Source: Neoscytalidium dimidiatum
Lineage: Eukaryota > Ascomycota > Dothideomycetes > Botryosphaeriales > Botryosphaeriaceae
Direction of reading: 5' to 3'
NCBI GenBank assembly: GCA_037367355.1
Contig: CM074704.1
Span: 1,798,001 to 1,862,000 of the forward strand
DNA length: 64,000 nucleotides
Shown here: positions 44,589-57,374 of the stretch, piece after piece
Layout of the letters: every line of letters begins with the position of its first letter
How positions within the stretch are numbered: position 1 is the first letter of the stretch
Notes under the pieces: generated by a model
Seen by the model: only the letters and a program-made list of their open reading frames with translations
What the model was told of the DNA's origin: nothing
Database searches by the model: none
Translations under genes and position numbers: made by a program

Positions 44589-45619
44589 GCTTCGCAACAT
44601 ATGTAGCTGCATATTGCTTTCACAGGGCGTTCTCCTGAGGCACTTGAGTCATGGTTAATGGGATATCCGGGCATTTTTTGATCTCCTGTGGCCTGGCGTT
44701 TTTTCCTTGGGCTCAAAGAGATTTAGCTTGCATGGACTATGTGGAAAAGTCGAAGGCGAGCTTAACGAGCATGTGCTTTCATGCAGGGTTGGCAATGTAC
44801 TGTATCACTAGGCTGCTGTAGGCAGTGAATCGACAATTGCTTGTATGATTCTTGCTTAGTGTATATAGGTCTTAAATCCCGGAGAATCACTCCCATCCGG
44901 TGTTATGACCGTGGATCATTCCTGCAGATAGGCACATGTGGATTGCACGGATTCGGTACTCGTGTATCCGATTCGTAACTAAATTGTATTTGTAACCGCT
45001 AACTGATGGGCATACGCACCAATAGATTCATGTAGAGAGGGGTTTGTGAACAGAGCTTTATACCAAAGCAGCAGTGAAGCGATTTGCCACCTGTGAGTGA
45101 CCGTGAGCTCATTTGTGGTCGACATTGTACGATAAAGGTGGGTAGAGTCATGGTACAGTAGTCCTTAAGTATTGGTTACGGGTACAATCCTGGCCGAAAA
45201 CCCGTGCAGATCTAAACATCGTGAGTGCGGAACTATGGTGTTGAAGCGCGCAAACGCGGCGAAATGGCCTGTGCGCATATCGTGCCAAGAGTTGAGACGG
45301 AGCGCGGCGTCACAGGCTCCATCGCAGCAGCATCACCGCGCGACGGCAGTCAAGTTGCGACAACCAAGCGCGCCCGACACTTCCTCTCACCGTGCCGCGC
45401 GCACCGAAAGTCGCGCTCCCTCGATCCACGACTTCGCTATCGTCTGCGCCATCGTCCTCTCTCACCAAGCGACGAGTCGTCGTCTACCTCTGCCCGACCG
45501 CGCGTTCGTTCGACTGTTCCGAGCTCCGCGTCTCGCGTCACATAGCATGCGCGCATAACTTTGGCGATGAGCAGGAGTACCTGTCTGCTAGGGTCACAGG
45601 CTAATACCTGAACGGCATC
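44589..45619. other. Intergenic: SAS4 3' flank and TAF2 promoter
   Basis: 1.03 kb with no supported gene. The left part is AT-richer, like other 3' flanks here. The right part is GC-rich and its open frames carry no recognised domain. Confidence 0.5.
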
Positions 45620-48600
45620 ATGCCTGGTCCTTTCGACCCCCCTCCCACGGCCACCGTCGCCGCCGCCCCTCCAGCACCCGACCCGACCTTCAGCGTCTAC
45701 ACAGCAAGAGTTGAGCTCGACATCGACTTTTTGGCGCGCTCCGTCAATGGAGTAGCCGAGATAAGCGTGCAGCCTCAGTCCAAAGAGCTTCCTTATGTAC
45801 GCCTTCACTGCCGGCAAGCTCGTATTAAAAAGGTCACAGTAGAGGGACGTGAGGCGAGATGGGAGTATAATGATCCTCACTCGCACATCTATCTCTCGGA
45901 GAAGAGCACGGTCCACCATCACAAGGTTTTGCGACACAAGGTGGAGGAAGATATTGGCGACCTGGCCGCTGAGAACCTCTGGATTTACATTCCGCCGAGG
46001 GTAAAGATTAGGGAGATGGATGCTTCGACGCTAGACGCGCTCAGCACCCTTGGCGATCTGGCAGCAGGAGGGTCGGCATTTGCGCCACTCAAAATCGCCA
46101 TCCATTATGAGATCAAACACTTCCGTGAGGGTTTGCACTTTGCCGGACTGGAAGAGGGTGACACGAGATATCCTCACGTCTACACCCAGAACAGTCAATT
46201 CACGGGCGCGGCATCCTGCCTATTTCCCTGCGTAGATGATGCAAGCGCGCGCTATCCATGGGAAGTCTCGATTAGATGCCCAAGGACGATCGGCGATGTG
46301 TTCAACAAGGCCACCGCGCCTCTTACAAACGGTGTAAATGGACGCTCTGCGGCCAACGGTACTCTTACGAACGGTCTAAATAATGGCGTCCATGACAACG
46401 ATGGAGACATTTCGATGACGGATGCCGATGTCGATAATTTCGGCTTTTCCGAAGAGGACAAAGCGCTGGAAATATCCGTCATCTGCTCAGGTGATATGAC
46501 TGATGATGTAGGTAGTATTGCTGATGAATTCAAGAGAGCTGCTTCTGACGGTCACAGATCGTCGACCCTAGGGACCCCTCGCGAAAGACCGTAAGCTTCA
46601 ACTGTGCAAACTCTGTCCTGCCACAGCACATCGCGCTTGCTGTTGGCCCCTTCGAGCACGTCGATCTCTCGGACCTCCGTGAGAGCGATGATGATGAGAT
46701 GATGGGCCAAGCCGCCATTCGTGTGCATGGCTTCTGTCTTCCGGGAAGGAGCGACGAAGTCAGGAACACATGCATGGCCTTGGCGAAGGTAACGATTGAA
46801 AAGCCTCTTTCCGTGATTTCATTGGCTGACATTGTCGCAGGCAACCGACCATTTTAGCAAAACTTACATATCATATCCTTTTACCAGCTACAAGATTGTC
46901 TTTGTAGACGATCTGGTGCCCGAAATTGCCCATGGCGCCTCACTGACATTATGCAATAACTCTCTCCTCTATCCCGAAGACGTCTTGGATCCTTTATTTC
47001 CGGTCACTCGCAGATTGGTTCATGCTCTCGCCTTCCAATGGATGGGAATCAATGTATCACCCAAAACCAATCAAGACTGGTGGGTTATCTACGCACTCTC
47101 ACATTTCATGTCGGACGATTTTCTGGAGCAGCTGTGCGGCAGAAACGAGCATCGCTTCCGCATGAAGCAAATGGCGGATAGAGTCGTCCAGCTTGACGTC
47201 GATCGGCCATCCTTGCAAGTACTCGGAGATTACCTTGGAGTAGACCCTTCAGAGATCGAGTTCATGGAGTTGAAGGCACCTCTGGTCATGTTCATTCTCA
47301 ATCAGAAGATCAAGAGGATGGCCAAGATGGGAGTAACTAAGATCATTTACAAGGTTTTGCTACAGGCCAAGACCGGCAAACTTCAAAACGGTGCCATCTC
47401 CACCGAGGACTTTATTCAGATCGTGGACAAGTATCTTGAAAGCAAGCCGATTCCAGACTTCTGGAGGCAGTGGGTGTACGGCGCGGGCTGCCCGCATTTC
47501 TACGTCACCCAACGTTTCAACAAGAAAAAGTCAGTCATTGAGTTTGCGATCAGGCAAACTCATGGCGATCGTAGCGAGCTTGAGGAAAAGGCGCATGATC
47601 TTAATCCTTTGACTTTCATGAAAGAGGTCAATGAGCATAAGAGTGGCATGTCGAAAAAAAAGCCCACAAGAGTTTTCACCGGCGCAATGACTGTTACTGT
47701 TCACGAAGCTGACGGCACTCCTTACGACCACATCATCCCCATCAACGACATGACTACCCGATTTGATGCGCCTTATAATACCAAGTACACTCGGCTAAAA
47801 CGCAATCGACGGCAGAAGGAGAGAGCGGCTGCTGCACAAGGCATTGATCTTAACGGCGATGGAGAACTTCCGGACGAGATCCCTCTTTACTGCTTGGGCG
47901 ACGTCCTGGACACCGAAAAGGAGATTCAGGAATGGGGATTCGACGAATGGACGAAGGAAGAAGAGGAGACGATGTCTAATGAGCAGTTTGAGTGGATCCG
48001 AGTTGACGCGGATTTCGAGTGGATTGCCAAGATCACTTTCAGCCAACCTCTCTGGATGTTAGTTGCTCAACTCCAGCAGGATCCCGATGTCGTCGCTCAA
48101 GCTGAGGCATTGCAGTCTTTGTCTACACAAAGGCCCAGCAAACTGATCTCAACTTACCTCACACGGACTGTTATGGACCGGCGTTACTTCCATGGCATCC
48201 GAACCATGGCTGCCGAATCTCTTGCTAAGTGCGCGATCCCCAGGATTGATGACGTGGATCTCAACTGGATCGGTCTCACTCATCTTGAGAAAGCTTTCCA
48301 AGAGCTCTTTTGTCTTCCTGGCTCCCATATGGTCCGTTCGAATGACTTCTCGGATCGAAGCCAGTACCTGGTGCAATGTGCCATCCCTCGTGCCATTGCT
48401 AAGGTCCGTGAACCTTCCGGGAAGGGTCTCATGAGAGCGAAGAGATGGATTCTTGACAAGCTGAAGTTCAACGATAACTCGCACAACGAGTTCTCGGACT
48501 GCTATTACGTGGCTACCCTCTTATCTGCACTCGCCCAGCAACTTGCTTACCGAGACACGAGCACCATCAGCTTTGACTTTGATGAAGATGAGAATGATGA

Positions 48601-50185
48601 GATCGAGTTCCAGAGGGATGCTCTCAATGAAATCGAGCGTCACCGTCGTTTGGATGAATGGATACCTTCCTACCAAAACATCGTCACAGTCACCGCGCTG
48701 CAGTGTCAGGGCCTCCTGATGGAAAGCGGTGTGATACCACGAAAGATCCTGGACTTTTTGCAGTACGCCAAGCCGGGGGCCGCAGAAAGCGTTCGGCTTA
48801 AAGCTCTGGAGTGCCTTGTTGATCTAAACATGATGAAGCATCCGGCTATCATGCGATATCTGGTCTTCACTCTTGCTTACGATCCATCTCCTTACATGCG
48901 GCAGCATCTCTACTATCTCGTTGGCCGTGGCTTGGCTCGCATTGCAATAGGAGACAAGAAGGAGGAATCGTCTAATCAAGTCCTCGGTGGCCTAGTTATC
49001 GAACAGGAAACGACGACTGAAAGCCGGGCAGCTATGCTTGAGCGGACGCAGACGCTGGATGGTGCAATCAAAGCGCTTAAGGTCGAGCTTGGGGACAATG
49101 AGGTACTCAAGGAGCAATTGCGCAACGCTCTCACGTCGCCTTTCCCTAGCCTGAAAGAGTGGGTTCGGTTGCTGGACATTTGCAGCCTGATCTTTGAACC
49201 CAAGAACTCTCTGGAGATCACGATCAGATATCCATTTTACTGGAAGGTGCAGCATCAAGGCAAGGGCGTGATGCACTTTTACCGTAGCATGAACCGCCGG
49301 ACGAAACCTCTCAGCCAAATTAAGGAAGAGCAGGCGCCTCTTCTGCAGCAAAAGGCGGCAGAGAAGCGGAGGCGGCCATCGGTTGCAGACGAGCCGAACA
49401 AACGCCAGCACGTGGCTTCTCCAATGATTGCAAAGCCCAATGGCATGACTTCACTAAAGATCAGCCTCAAGCAGACGCTTCCGGGTGCTACGCCAACTGC
49501 TGCTTCTCCCGCTGCTCTGTTCAAACAGCCAACTCCCGGACCCATCGTCAAACCACCGACACCTGGCCCATCTGTCAAGGCCCCCAGTGCAGGGCCGGTC
49601 CAACGACCCGCGTCACCGTTTTTTAAGGCTCCATCACAACAGCCCAAGGTCCCGACACCAAGCCATTCAAGAGCCCCTACTCCAAGCTCTACTGTCTCAG
49701 ACCGCACCGACAGGCCTGAAAAGCGGGACAGACCAGACAAGCCAAAGAAGGCCCGACGGAAGATGGTCAAGCTGAAGGTGAATCCGGAGAGGTTGCGGCA
49801 GATTCTCTCGCGGCCACCCGCGCCTCGCAATGCTCCCTCACACAAGACAACAGGGGCGAAGTCATCGCAGTCCCAGAAACATGATCGGCCTTCTGGGCCC
49901 CCGAAGCCAAAGCAGTCCCGATCAGAGCCGACTAATTCCGTGCCTCGTCCCGAGCCAAAAGGCCCTCCGGCTCAGCAGAAGCCTCTTCATATCCCTATGC
50001 CGCCACCACAGCCTACGACGATCTCTGGTGGGATACCTTCTGCTCGGCCTGCGGCGTCATCTCCAGCGCTTCCTTCTGCGCCCCCTTCGGCAAGTCCGCC
50101 TGCTTTGAGTCCTGATGGAGAGAGGAAGCCGTTGAAGCTGAAGCTCAAGCTAGGCGGATTGAAGAAAAAGGAAGGTGAATCATGA
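45620..50185 (+). CDS. TFIID subunit TAF2
   Basis: Three exons: 45620-46507, 46558-46788 and 46841-50185, giving 1487 aa. TAF2 is a large TFIID subunit that contacts core promoter DNA near the initiator. The fold is that of M1 aminopeptidases without activity: the usual HExxH zinc motif is replaced here by HALAFQW before MGINVSPKTNQDWW. Beyond the inactive peptidase module (about 1-560) comes a long HEAT-like helical part to about residue 1200, then a Pro/Lys/Ser-rich disordered tail with KPPTPGPSVKAPS-type repeats and a final run of basic residues. The first two joins rebuild DIVDPRDPSRKTVSFN and ALAKATDHFSKTYISYPF. The start MPGPFDPPPTATV precedes the family N-terminal strand FSVYTARVELDIDF. 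Confidence 0.94.
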
Positions 50186-51423
50186 GGGTAGGGCAGTAAT
50201 CGGGTTGTCGACCAGAGACTAGTAAGAGTTCTGAGGGGGGAAAAATCGTTTTTAAGACCTCCTTTTTTTTCATACAATGAAGGTCCCACTGTTGTAACTT
50301 GGAATCGAAAAGAAAAGCGGTAAATGTGTTTTTTTTTGGTTGGGGGGGGGGGGGGGATTTTCTTCTTCCACTCGACGGCATGGCGTTCCCGGAATGGGCA
50401 CATAGCGGAGGAGTCCATTTAACATTTTTCGCAACGATGAGGAGAGTGGTATAATGTCCCGCCGCTTCCTTCCTCATCGCAAATTTTTTTTTTTTTTTTG
50501 GTGGTATTCGTTGAACGCTTGTCTTATAAGCCGCGAAAATTGAACGGGTGGAAGGATCGAGGCTGGAAGACAATGGTGGCAGAGGTCAACTGGGGCTTCG
50601 GGAGTAGGGAGGTGGCGAATGGAACTTGTTCGCCGGGAAGTAGATAGCGGGAGGCGAAAGAGCCAGAGTTTGCGGCTTGCCGAGTACTTTCCGTCCACAG
50701 CAACGCGTTTGGTTTGCTGCCGGTCAGACTGGCCCAGCCCAGCGGCCAGCCGATGGCATCCGTGATCAATGTGCCCCACTCTCATGCGAAGCAGACAACG
50801 AAGAAAACAATTGAAAGATGGAGTAGTGCCGGAGTGAGCGAGTCTGTCTGATGCTCTTGAGTAGAAGCCAATGCCAGAAGGGGATAGGGCTGTCTATGAG
50901 ATTTCCAGCTTACAGTCAAGATAAGGCTATACAGTTGGAGAGACGTTTAGCCATCGTTTTGGCAAGATGATGCCACTGTCTGTGCCTATGAAACATGTGC
51001 AAGACCCATTTTTGGAAAGTGGTGTTGGAGAACATTGGCAGCTGGCGGCTACCCTTTTTTTGTCGGTCTAGGACTGTTGCCAACCAATCTGCAACTGCCT
51101 GTCTCGGCATCAAGCCGGACGGCTTGCTCCAAATCCGCTTTGCCGCTGGTAGGGAATAACTTCCGGTAGCTAGACAAGCTCTTCACGGGGCCAAAGCCGG
51201 CATGGTCTGGGCAGGTGAAGCGGCGAGGGCAGGGCGGTCGGCAAAGAGTGCGTGGCGCACGGACCGAAATCTGGCGAGAGAGCAGGGATGCGGCCGCGCC
51301 TCCGCCTTTACTAACCACGGCCCAGGCGAATTTTCAATTTTTTTAAGAGTTCACGCTGAGCGCGCGTCTTCTCCTCCCCCACCCCTCAACTCCATCCCTT
51401 CCAGAAATCCCCTCCCAGCAACC
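50186..51423. promoter_or_regulatory. Intergenic: TAF2 3' end and SSB promoter
   Basis: 1.24 kb with no supported gene. Homopolymer runs (about 14 G near 50342, 16 T near 50485) lie in the TAF2 3' flank. The 60 bp before the SSB start is almost pure C and T, broken by a few A, typical of leaders of abundantly translated fungal mRNAs. No clear heat-shock element array was recognised. Confidence 0.5.
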
Positions 51424-52334
51424 ATGAGTGACGAAGTCTACGACGGTGCGATCGGTATCGATCTTGGTATGTCGTCCTGCTGTCCCAATTTTCTCGCCGT
51501 CCGCCGTGCTGACTGCCTCATCAGGCACCACCTACTCTTGCGTTGCCAACTATGAGGGCACCAACGTCGAGATCAGTACGTCTTCTCCGCCTAAGCTCGC
51601 GCCGCCGCGTCCGTCGTGCTCACCACAGATTCTTGCCAGTCGCCAACGAGCAGGGTAGCTTCACCACTCCCTCGTTCGTCTCCTTCACTCCCGAGGAGCG
51701 TCTTATCGGTGAGGCCGCCAAGAACCAGGCTGCTATGAACCCGGCCAACACCGTTTTCGACGTCAAGTAAGGCTCCCGGAACTACAAGTAGCGGATGAGT
51801 GTAGATTCTGACAATTGCTAGGCGTCTCATTGGTCGGAGAATCGACGACGAGACCGTCAAGAAGGATATTGAGTCCTGGCCCTTCAAGGTCGTCGAGCAC
51901 GATGGTGCTCCCGCCGTCCAGGTCGAGTACCTCGGCGAGACCAAGACCTTCTCTCCCCAGGAGATCTCCGCCATGGTTCTGGGCAAGGTGAGCACCGGAA
52001 AAATCCCGCCTTTGTGCGACGCAGATTGGGCGGCGATGCTGACAGCCGAGCGCAGATGAAGGAAGTTGCCGAGACCAAGCTCGGCAAGAAGGTTGAGAAG
52101 GCCGTCATCACCGTCCCCGCCTACTTCAACGACAACCAGCGTCAGGCCACCAAGGACGCTGGTTCCATTGCCGGCCTCAACGTCCTCCGTATCATCAACG
52201 AGCCTACCGCCGCCGCCATTGCCTACGGTCTCGGCTCCGGCAAGTCCGAGAAGGAGAGGAACGTCCTCATCTACGACCTTGGTGGTGGTACTTTCGATGT
52301 TTCCCTCCTGCACATCCAGGGTGGTGTCTTCACC

Positions 52335-52370
<36 letters not shown>

Positions 52371-53568
52371 CAGGACTTCGATACCAACCTCCTTGAGCAC
52401 TTCAAGAAGGAATTCCAAAGAAAGACGAAAAAGGACATCTCTGGCGATGCCCGTGCTCTCCGTCGTCTGAGGACGGCTTGCGAGCGTGCCAAGCGTACTC
52501 TCTCCAACGCCACCCAGACCACCGTTGAGATCGACTCTCTCTTCGAGGGCGAGGACTTCAACTCCACCATCACCCGTGCTCGTTTCGAGGAGCTGAACGG
52601 CAAGGCTTTCTCTGGCACTCTCGCCCCCGTCGAGCAGGTCCTCAAGGACGCTGTCATTGAGAAGAGCAAGGTCGACGAGATTGTCCTTGTTGGTGGCTCT
52701 ACCCGTATCCCCCGTATCCAGAAGCTCCTCAGCGACTTCTTCAACGGCAAGAAGCTAGAGAAGAGCATCAACCCTGATGAGGCCGTTGCCTACGGTGCTG
52801 CCGTCCAGGCCGGTATCCTCTCCGGCAAGGCCCAGTCCGCTGAGACTGCTGACCTCCTCCTGCTCGATGTCGTCCCCCTCTCGCTCGGTGTCGCCATGGA
52901 GGGCAACATCTTCGCTCCCGTCGTTCCCCGTGGTCAGACTGTCCCCACCATCAAGAAGAGGACCTTCACCACCGTTGCCGACAACCAGACGACCGTTCAG
53001 TTCCCTGTCTACCAGGGTGAGCGTGTCAATTGTGAGGACAACACCTCCCTGGGCGAGTTCACTCTTGCTCCTATCCCTCCCATGAAGGCTGGTGATGCCG
53101 TCCTCGAGGTCGTCTTCGAGGTCGACGTCAACGGTATCCTCAAGGTCACCGCCACCGAGAAGTCCACTGGCCGCAGCGCCAACATCACCATCTCCAACTC
53201 TGTTGGCAAGCTGTCTTCCGGCGAGATTGAGAAGATGATTGACGGTAAGCGATCGATCGCGTTTTCTGACACAACAACCAGTACTGACGTGCGCTACAGA
53301 GGCTCAGAAGTTCAAATCCAGCGACGAGGCTTTCTCCAAGCGCTTCGAGTCGAGGCAACAGCTCGAGGCCTACATCTCCCGTGTCGAGGAGATGATCTCC
53401 GACCCCGGCACCTCGATGAAGCTCAAGCGTGGCCAGAAGGAGAAGATCGAGTCCGCTCTCAGCGACGCCATGGCCCAGCTCGAGATTGAGGACACCAGCT
53501 CCGAGGAGCTCAAGAAGAAGGAGCTTGCTCTCAAGAGGACCGTCACCAAGGCTTTCTCGACCCGGTAA
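51424..53568 (+). CDS. Ribosome-associated Hsp70 (SSB family)
   Basis: Six exons: 51424-51466, 51525-51575, 51640-51766, 51822-51987, 52056-53244 and 53300-53568, giving 614 aa (yeast Ssb1 is 613). It binds nascent chains at the ribosome with the RAC co-chaperone (Zuotin, Ssz1). The ATPase domain opens [13 protein letters not shown]. It keeps [17 protein letters not shown], the [10 protein letters not shown] phosphate loop, [10 protein letters not shown] and the linker [17 protein letters not shown]. The substrate-binding domain follows. It lacks an EEVD end and stops TVTKAFSTR, as expected for SSB rather than SSA. The second and third introns lie inside the first 100 codons. Neighbours are TAF2 upstream and the ComA-like gene downstream, on the same strand. 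Confidence 0.96.
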
Positions 53569-54575
53569 ATGTTTGGCGCAGCAGGGCATGCGCAGGGGGG
53601 TTCAGGTTTTCCTTTCCTAGGTTTTTTCTCTTTTCATATCTAGACTGGCGGGTGCATTTGGGCTTCAAAAAAGTGACTGTTACGATGGCTTGACATGCAC
53701 CTCCTGTTGGTCTTCTCCGGTTACGAGTGAGTGGTTCTTGGCCTGATATGCTCTCAAAAAAGGTTACCCCGGCATATTCAAGCGATCTGGATGGGAATGA
53801 AAAAAGATCGCGGATACGTAGGACGCGTAACGTGGTCGGGAATTATGAAACAATCTCTATACCTTCATCAATGTTCATCATGCACATGAACGCACGTGAA
53901 TACTGCCTTGCATCGACTTCTTTCCCTATACATGCATAATTCTGCTCATCCTGGTTTGGGCGTTGTTCACATGCACATGTGTCTCCGATATCGTAGGGTT
54001 CTCCAGATTTCTGAACTCCGCTTTTCCCGCCCAGAGCAGGTGGCAGCATCGCAACAGTAGCTTGCATGGGTAGCTTGAAGCAGTCGTCCGGACATGGATG
54101 TCGTGTAAATTTGGTGACATACACATATAGACGACTGCTGCAGCTGTCTATAAATATTTATATGAGTGTTTGTCCAAGTGAGAAGCCTTGGCCTGAACGG
54201 TCACTTCTTTTGTCACCCGCTGTCCCGACCATCACTTACCTAAATCACACCATAGGCACAACGAGACCCAATCGGATCATATCGCAGTACCCTGTTCCCC
54301 AGTTTCTTGCTCTGCCTCCACATCCTGATCGAAAGATGCTGCACCGCATCGCTCAGGGCGAGGATGCTTACAGGGCGACGTCGGACTGACGTAACCGTAC
54401 GCAGGCTGGCGATGCGCAATCAATAAATAATTCTGAACACCTTAACGTCCGAGAGATCAAACAAGACACCGTTGGAAGAGTTGCAATTCTATCATAGCTG
54501 GTCTGAAATTGCTTGTTCCGTTGGCTCAGTCGATTCCGTTTTTCTATCTCCTCGTCAGCCCAAAACCTCCACACC
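53569..54575. other. Intergenic, no gene seen
   Basis: 1 kb with no supported gene; the left part is probably the SSB 3' UTR, which has a long T-rich stretch near 53615-53660. AT-rich DNA up to 54.5 kb has no recognised element. Confidence 0.5.
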
Positions 54576-55649
54576 ATGTCTTTCCTCCGCGCCGTCGCCC
54601 GCCCAACCACCACAACCGCCTCCCCCTCTTCCCTCCTGACCAAGACCCCGACCGCTTCCCTTCCCAAGCCCAACACCCCCTCCTTCACCCGCCCCTTCTC
54701 CGCACACCCCCCGCGTCTCAACGCCAACAACGCTCCTAAAATCCTGCTCGAGGACCCGATCAACGGCTTCGGCCACATCCGGCACAACCCGCGCCCGCCC
54801 AAGCCGCGCAGCCTGGGCGTGACCGAGATCCGCGGGCCGTACTACAGCGCCATGGGGCCCGGCTACCTCTCGGACGTGCTGGGCACCGTGGGCCACCAGG
54901 TCGACGGGCTCAAGTTCGCGGGCGGCTCCTTCAGCCTGTTCGCGGAGGCGGCGCTGCGCGAGCTGATCGACGTCGCGCACGCGCACGGCGTGTACGTCAG
55001 CACGGGCGGCTGGATCGAGCACGTCCTGGCGGGCGCGGGCGGCGACGCGGGCGCGGCCGTGGACCGCTACCTGGACACGTGCAGGGAGCTCGGCTTCGAC
55101 GTCGTGGAGGTGAGCGCCGGCTTCCTGAGCCTGCCGCCGGCGGACTGGCTGAGGCTGGTCGAGCGGGTGCACGAGAAGGGGCTGAAGGCGAAGCCGGAGC
55201 TGGGCATTCAGTTCGGGGCGGGCGGCGATACGGAGGCCGGGGAGCTGGAGGCCATGGGCCAGAGCGATCCGGCCCGGCTGACGAGGATGGCGAGGGAGTT
55301 TGTGAGCGCGGGCGTGGAGAGGTGCATGATTGAGAGCGAGGGGATCACGGAGAATGTGAAGAGTTGGCGGACGGATGTTATCCAGGCGATTTTGAGGGAC
55401 GTGCCGATGGAGAAAGTCATGTTTGAGGCGGCTGATCCGAAGGTGTTTAACTGGTGAGTGTGCTTTTTGCGTGGAATATTGACCATGGGACCGTGGCTGA
55501 CTATTCTACGTTGAAGGTACATCCGCGAATTCGGCGTCGATGTCAATTTGTTCGTTGATCACTCCCAGATCGTGCAGCTATCTTGTCTACGACATGGCAT
55601 TTGGGGTATGGCGGACACGTTCGGAAAGATTACTACTTACCGCCCCTGA
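54576..55649 (+). CDS. ComA / phosphosulfolactate synthase-like protein
   Basis: Two exons: 54576-55453 and 55517-55649, giving 336 aa. In archaea and bacteria ComA adds sulfite to phosphoenolpyruvate to give phosphosulfolactate, a coenzyme M precursor. Plant relatives (Hsa32) act in heat tolerance. The fungal role is not established to my knowledge. The first ~45 residues are rich in Ser, Thr, Arg and Pro, with few acids, and look like a mitochondrial presequence. The TIM-barrel then shows LGVTEIRGPYYS, VDGLKFAGGSFSLF, GVYVSTGGWIEHVL, ELGFDVVEVSAGFLSLP and FEAADPKVFNWYIREFG. VNLFVDHSQI and a C-terminal HGIWGMADTFGK follow. The intron ends in AAG. Exon GC is much higher than its flanks. Confidence is high for family, low for activity. 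Confidence 0.9.
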
Positions 55650-57374
55650 AGTGGTGAATAGGTAGTGGTAGCCTACAACATTATTACTGGAGACGAACAA
55701 ATGGAACTACCATTGGATGGACATGGGACAGTGGCTTCTTGACTCAGAGTGCTATGCTAATTATTAGGCATTGTGGAGATTTCATGGGAAGAACAAGGCG
55801 GAAGTATGGCGAATCTAAGCGGTATTCATTAGCTTCCGAGTCAATATCAGTCCGACTCAATTCACTGATTTGGAACGACCATACCACGAGCAAAGAAACG
55901 TGTGCATTTATAAGGAAAAGGGGTAACTTTTCGATGTAGTAATCATCTTCTATTGAAGGAGTTAATAATAGCAGTTTTTCCAGCACAAACGTGCTGTTGT
56001 ACGGAACTTCCCAAGGATTCCTTAATTCCCGGATGTAATTGCCTGTTTGTCAAAGAAAAGACTTTGCGGAGCAAGTGAACAGGCTTACGCCACGCTACCT
56101 TTCACGCATTAGCTCACTGCTCCTTGTTCTCGGACATGTCTCTGTGAACGCTCTGCAATCAGTTGATCCTTCAAACGGCCCTCTCGTAGGATCTCCACTT
56201 CTCTCTATGACTAGGGGAATACCGTGGACCAAAGTGAGTCAAGGTCTGATTTAGTGTTTCATATGCCCATCTCTTGCACCCATCCGATTTCATAACATTC
56301 CTTCTTTCCCATCATGCTGTATTTAAGCCTCCTTTCCGTCTCGTCTTACGAATGCTCGCTCATCTGGCCAGCTTTTGAGGATAATTCATGGCTCTTGCAA
56401 TCTCCAGATTGACATGAATGCATTACTCGACATAGTATATCTTACAGAGGCCCTCAGTCATGTTAAATAGTATTGCATAACTATTTTTCCACCCACTTGT
56501 TTCTCTTCCTTATTTTATGCTATGTCGAGGTATGGTTATCGTCATAATTTAACACGGAAGAGATGAGCATTAGACACACTTAAGGAAGTTCCTGTATTAA
56601 CCGGCCAATGATGCCTGGCTGGAGTGGCTAAAAAAAAGGGGAGGAGCCGCAGCATCGGATCCGGTCATGTTGTCTTGCCTTCCTCCTCTGTTGGAAACCA
56701 CTACTGATAAAGAGATAACTGATACCACGCTGGCTGGATCTGCAGTTCTTCACCCACTCCCTTAACGTATGCAATGCCTAAGTAGGAAAACCCTGAGTAC
56801 TACTACTGAGAAGCTCCAAAAAGGCGCATCGCTGCATAATATCGGTCTACCAAAGTTTCGGTCCCCAACAACAAATCTCACAAGCGGCCCGATTATATTA
56901 ATGGCAATACCAGCTATTGCAACTCAAATGGCCTGTCATTCACACAACGTACGTAGCGCACCTCACATGCGTTGAAAAATTTGTGATGCCATGGTATTCA
57001 TTGCGTCATTCAGAGGACCCGTTTACCAACATTCAGGGTTCAATCATTCCATTGAGGAATCAATCGGGCAACAGGGTCTCTTGCTCAACAATGACTTTAC
57101 TGAGATTTGAATACATATGAATAAAATCAAGGACATAGCAAAGTGCTGGTAGTACAATTCTTAACGCAGTGAATCAACCGGAGCAGGAAACGCCCTTTTG
57201 AGACATGCTAGCAATATCGAAACAACCACCAAAGTACTCTGGGTCCAACATTCCGCTACGCTGGGCACCGTAAGATTTTTGCTACCGCGAAAACAGGACA
57301 GAGCCTAGAAAAAAAAAATCTATTTATGTCTCTGCAGAACCCTCGCAACGGAAACAGCACAGGACAAAGATGCC
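55650..57374. other. AT-rich intergenic stretch, no gene seen
   Basis: 1.7 kb. Composition is markedly more A and T than the coding neighbours; no open frame above 71 codons and no repeat was recognised. A T-rich run followed by TCTCTGCAG at about 57322-57340 looks like a 3' splice site, so an upstream exon of the next gene could lie here. Confidence 0.5.
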
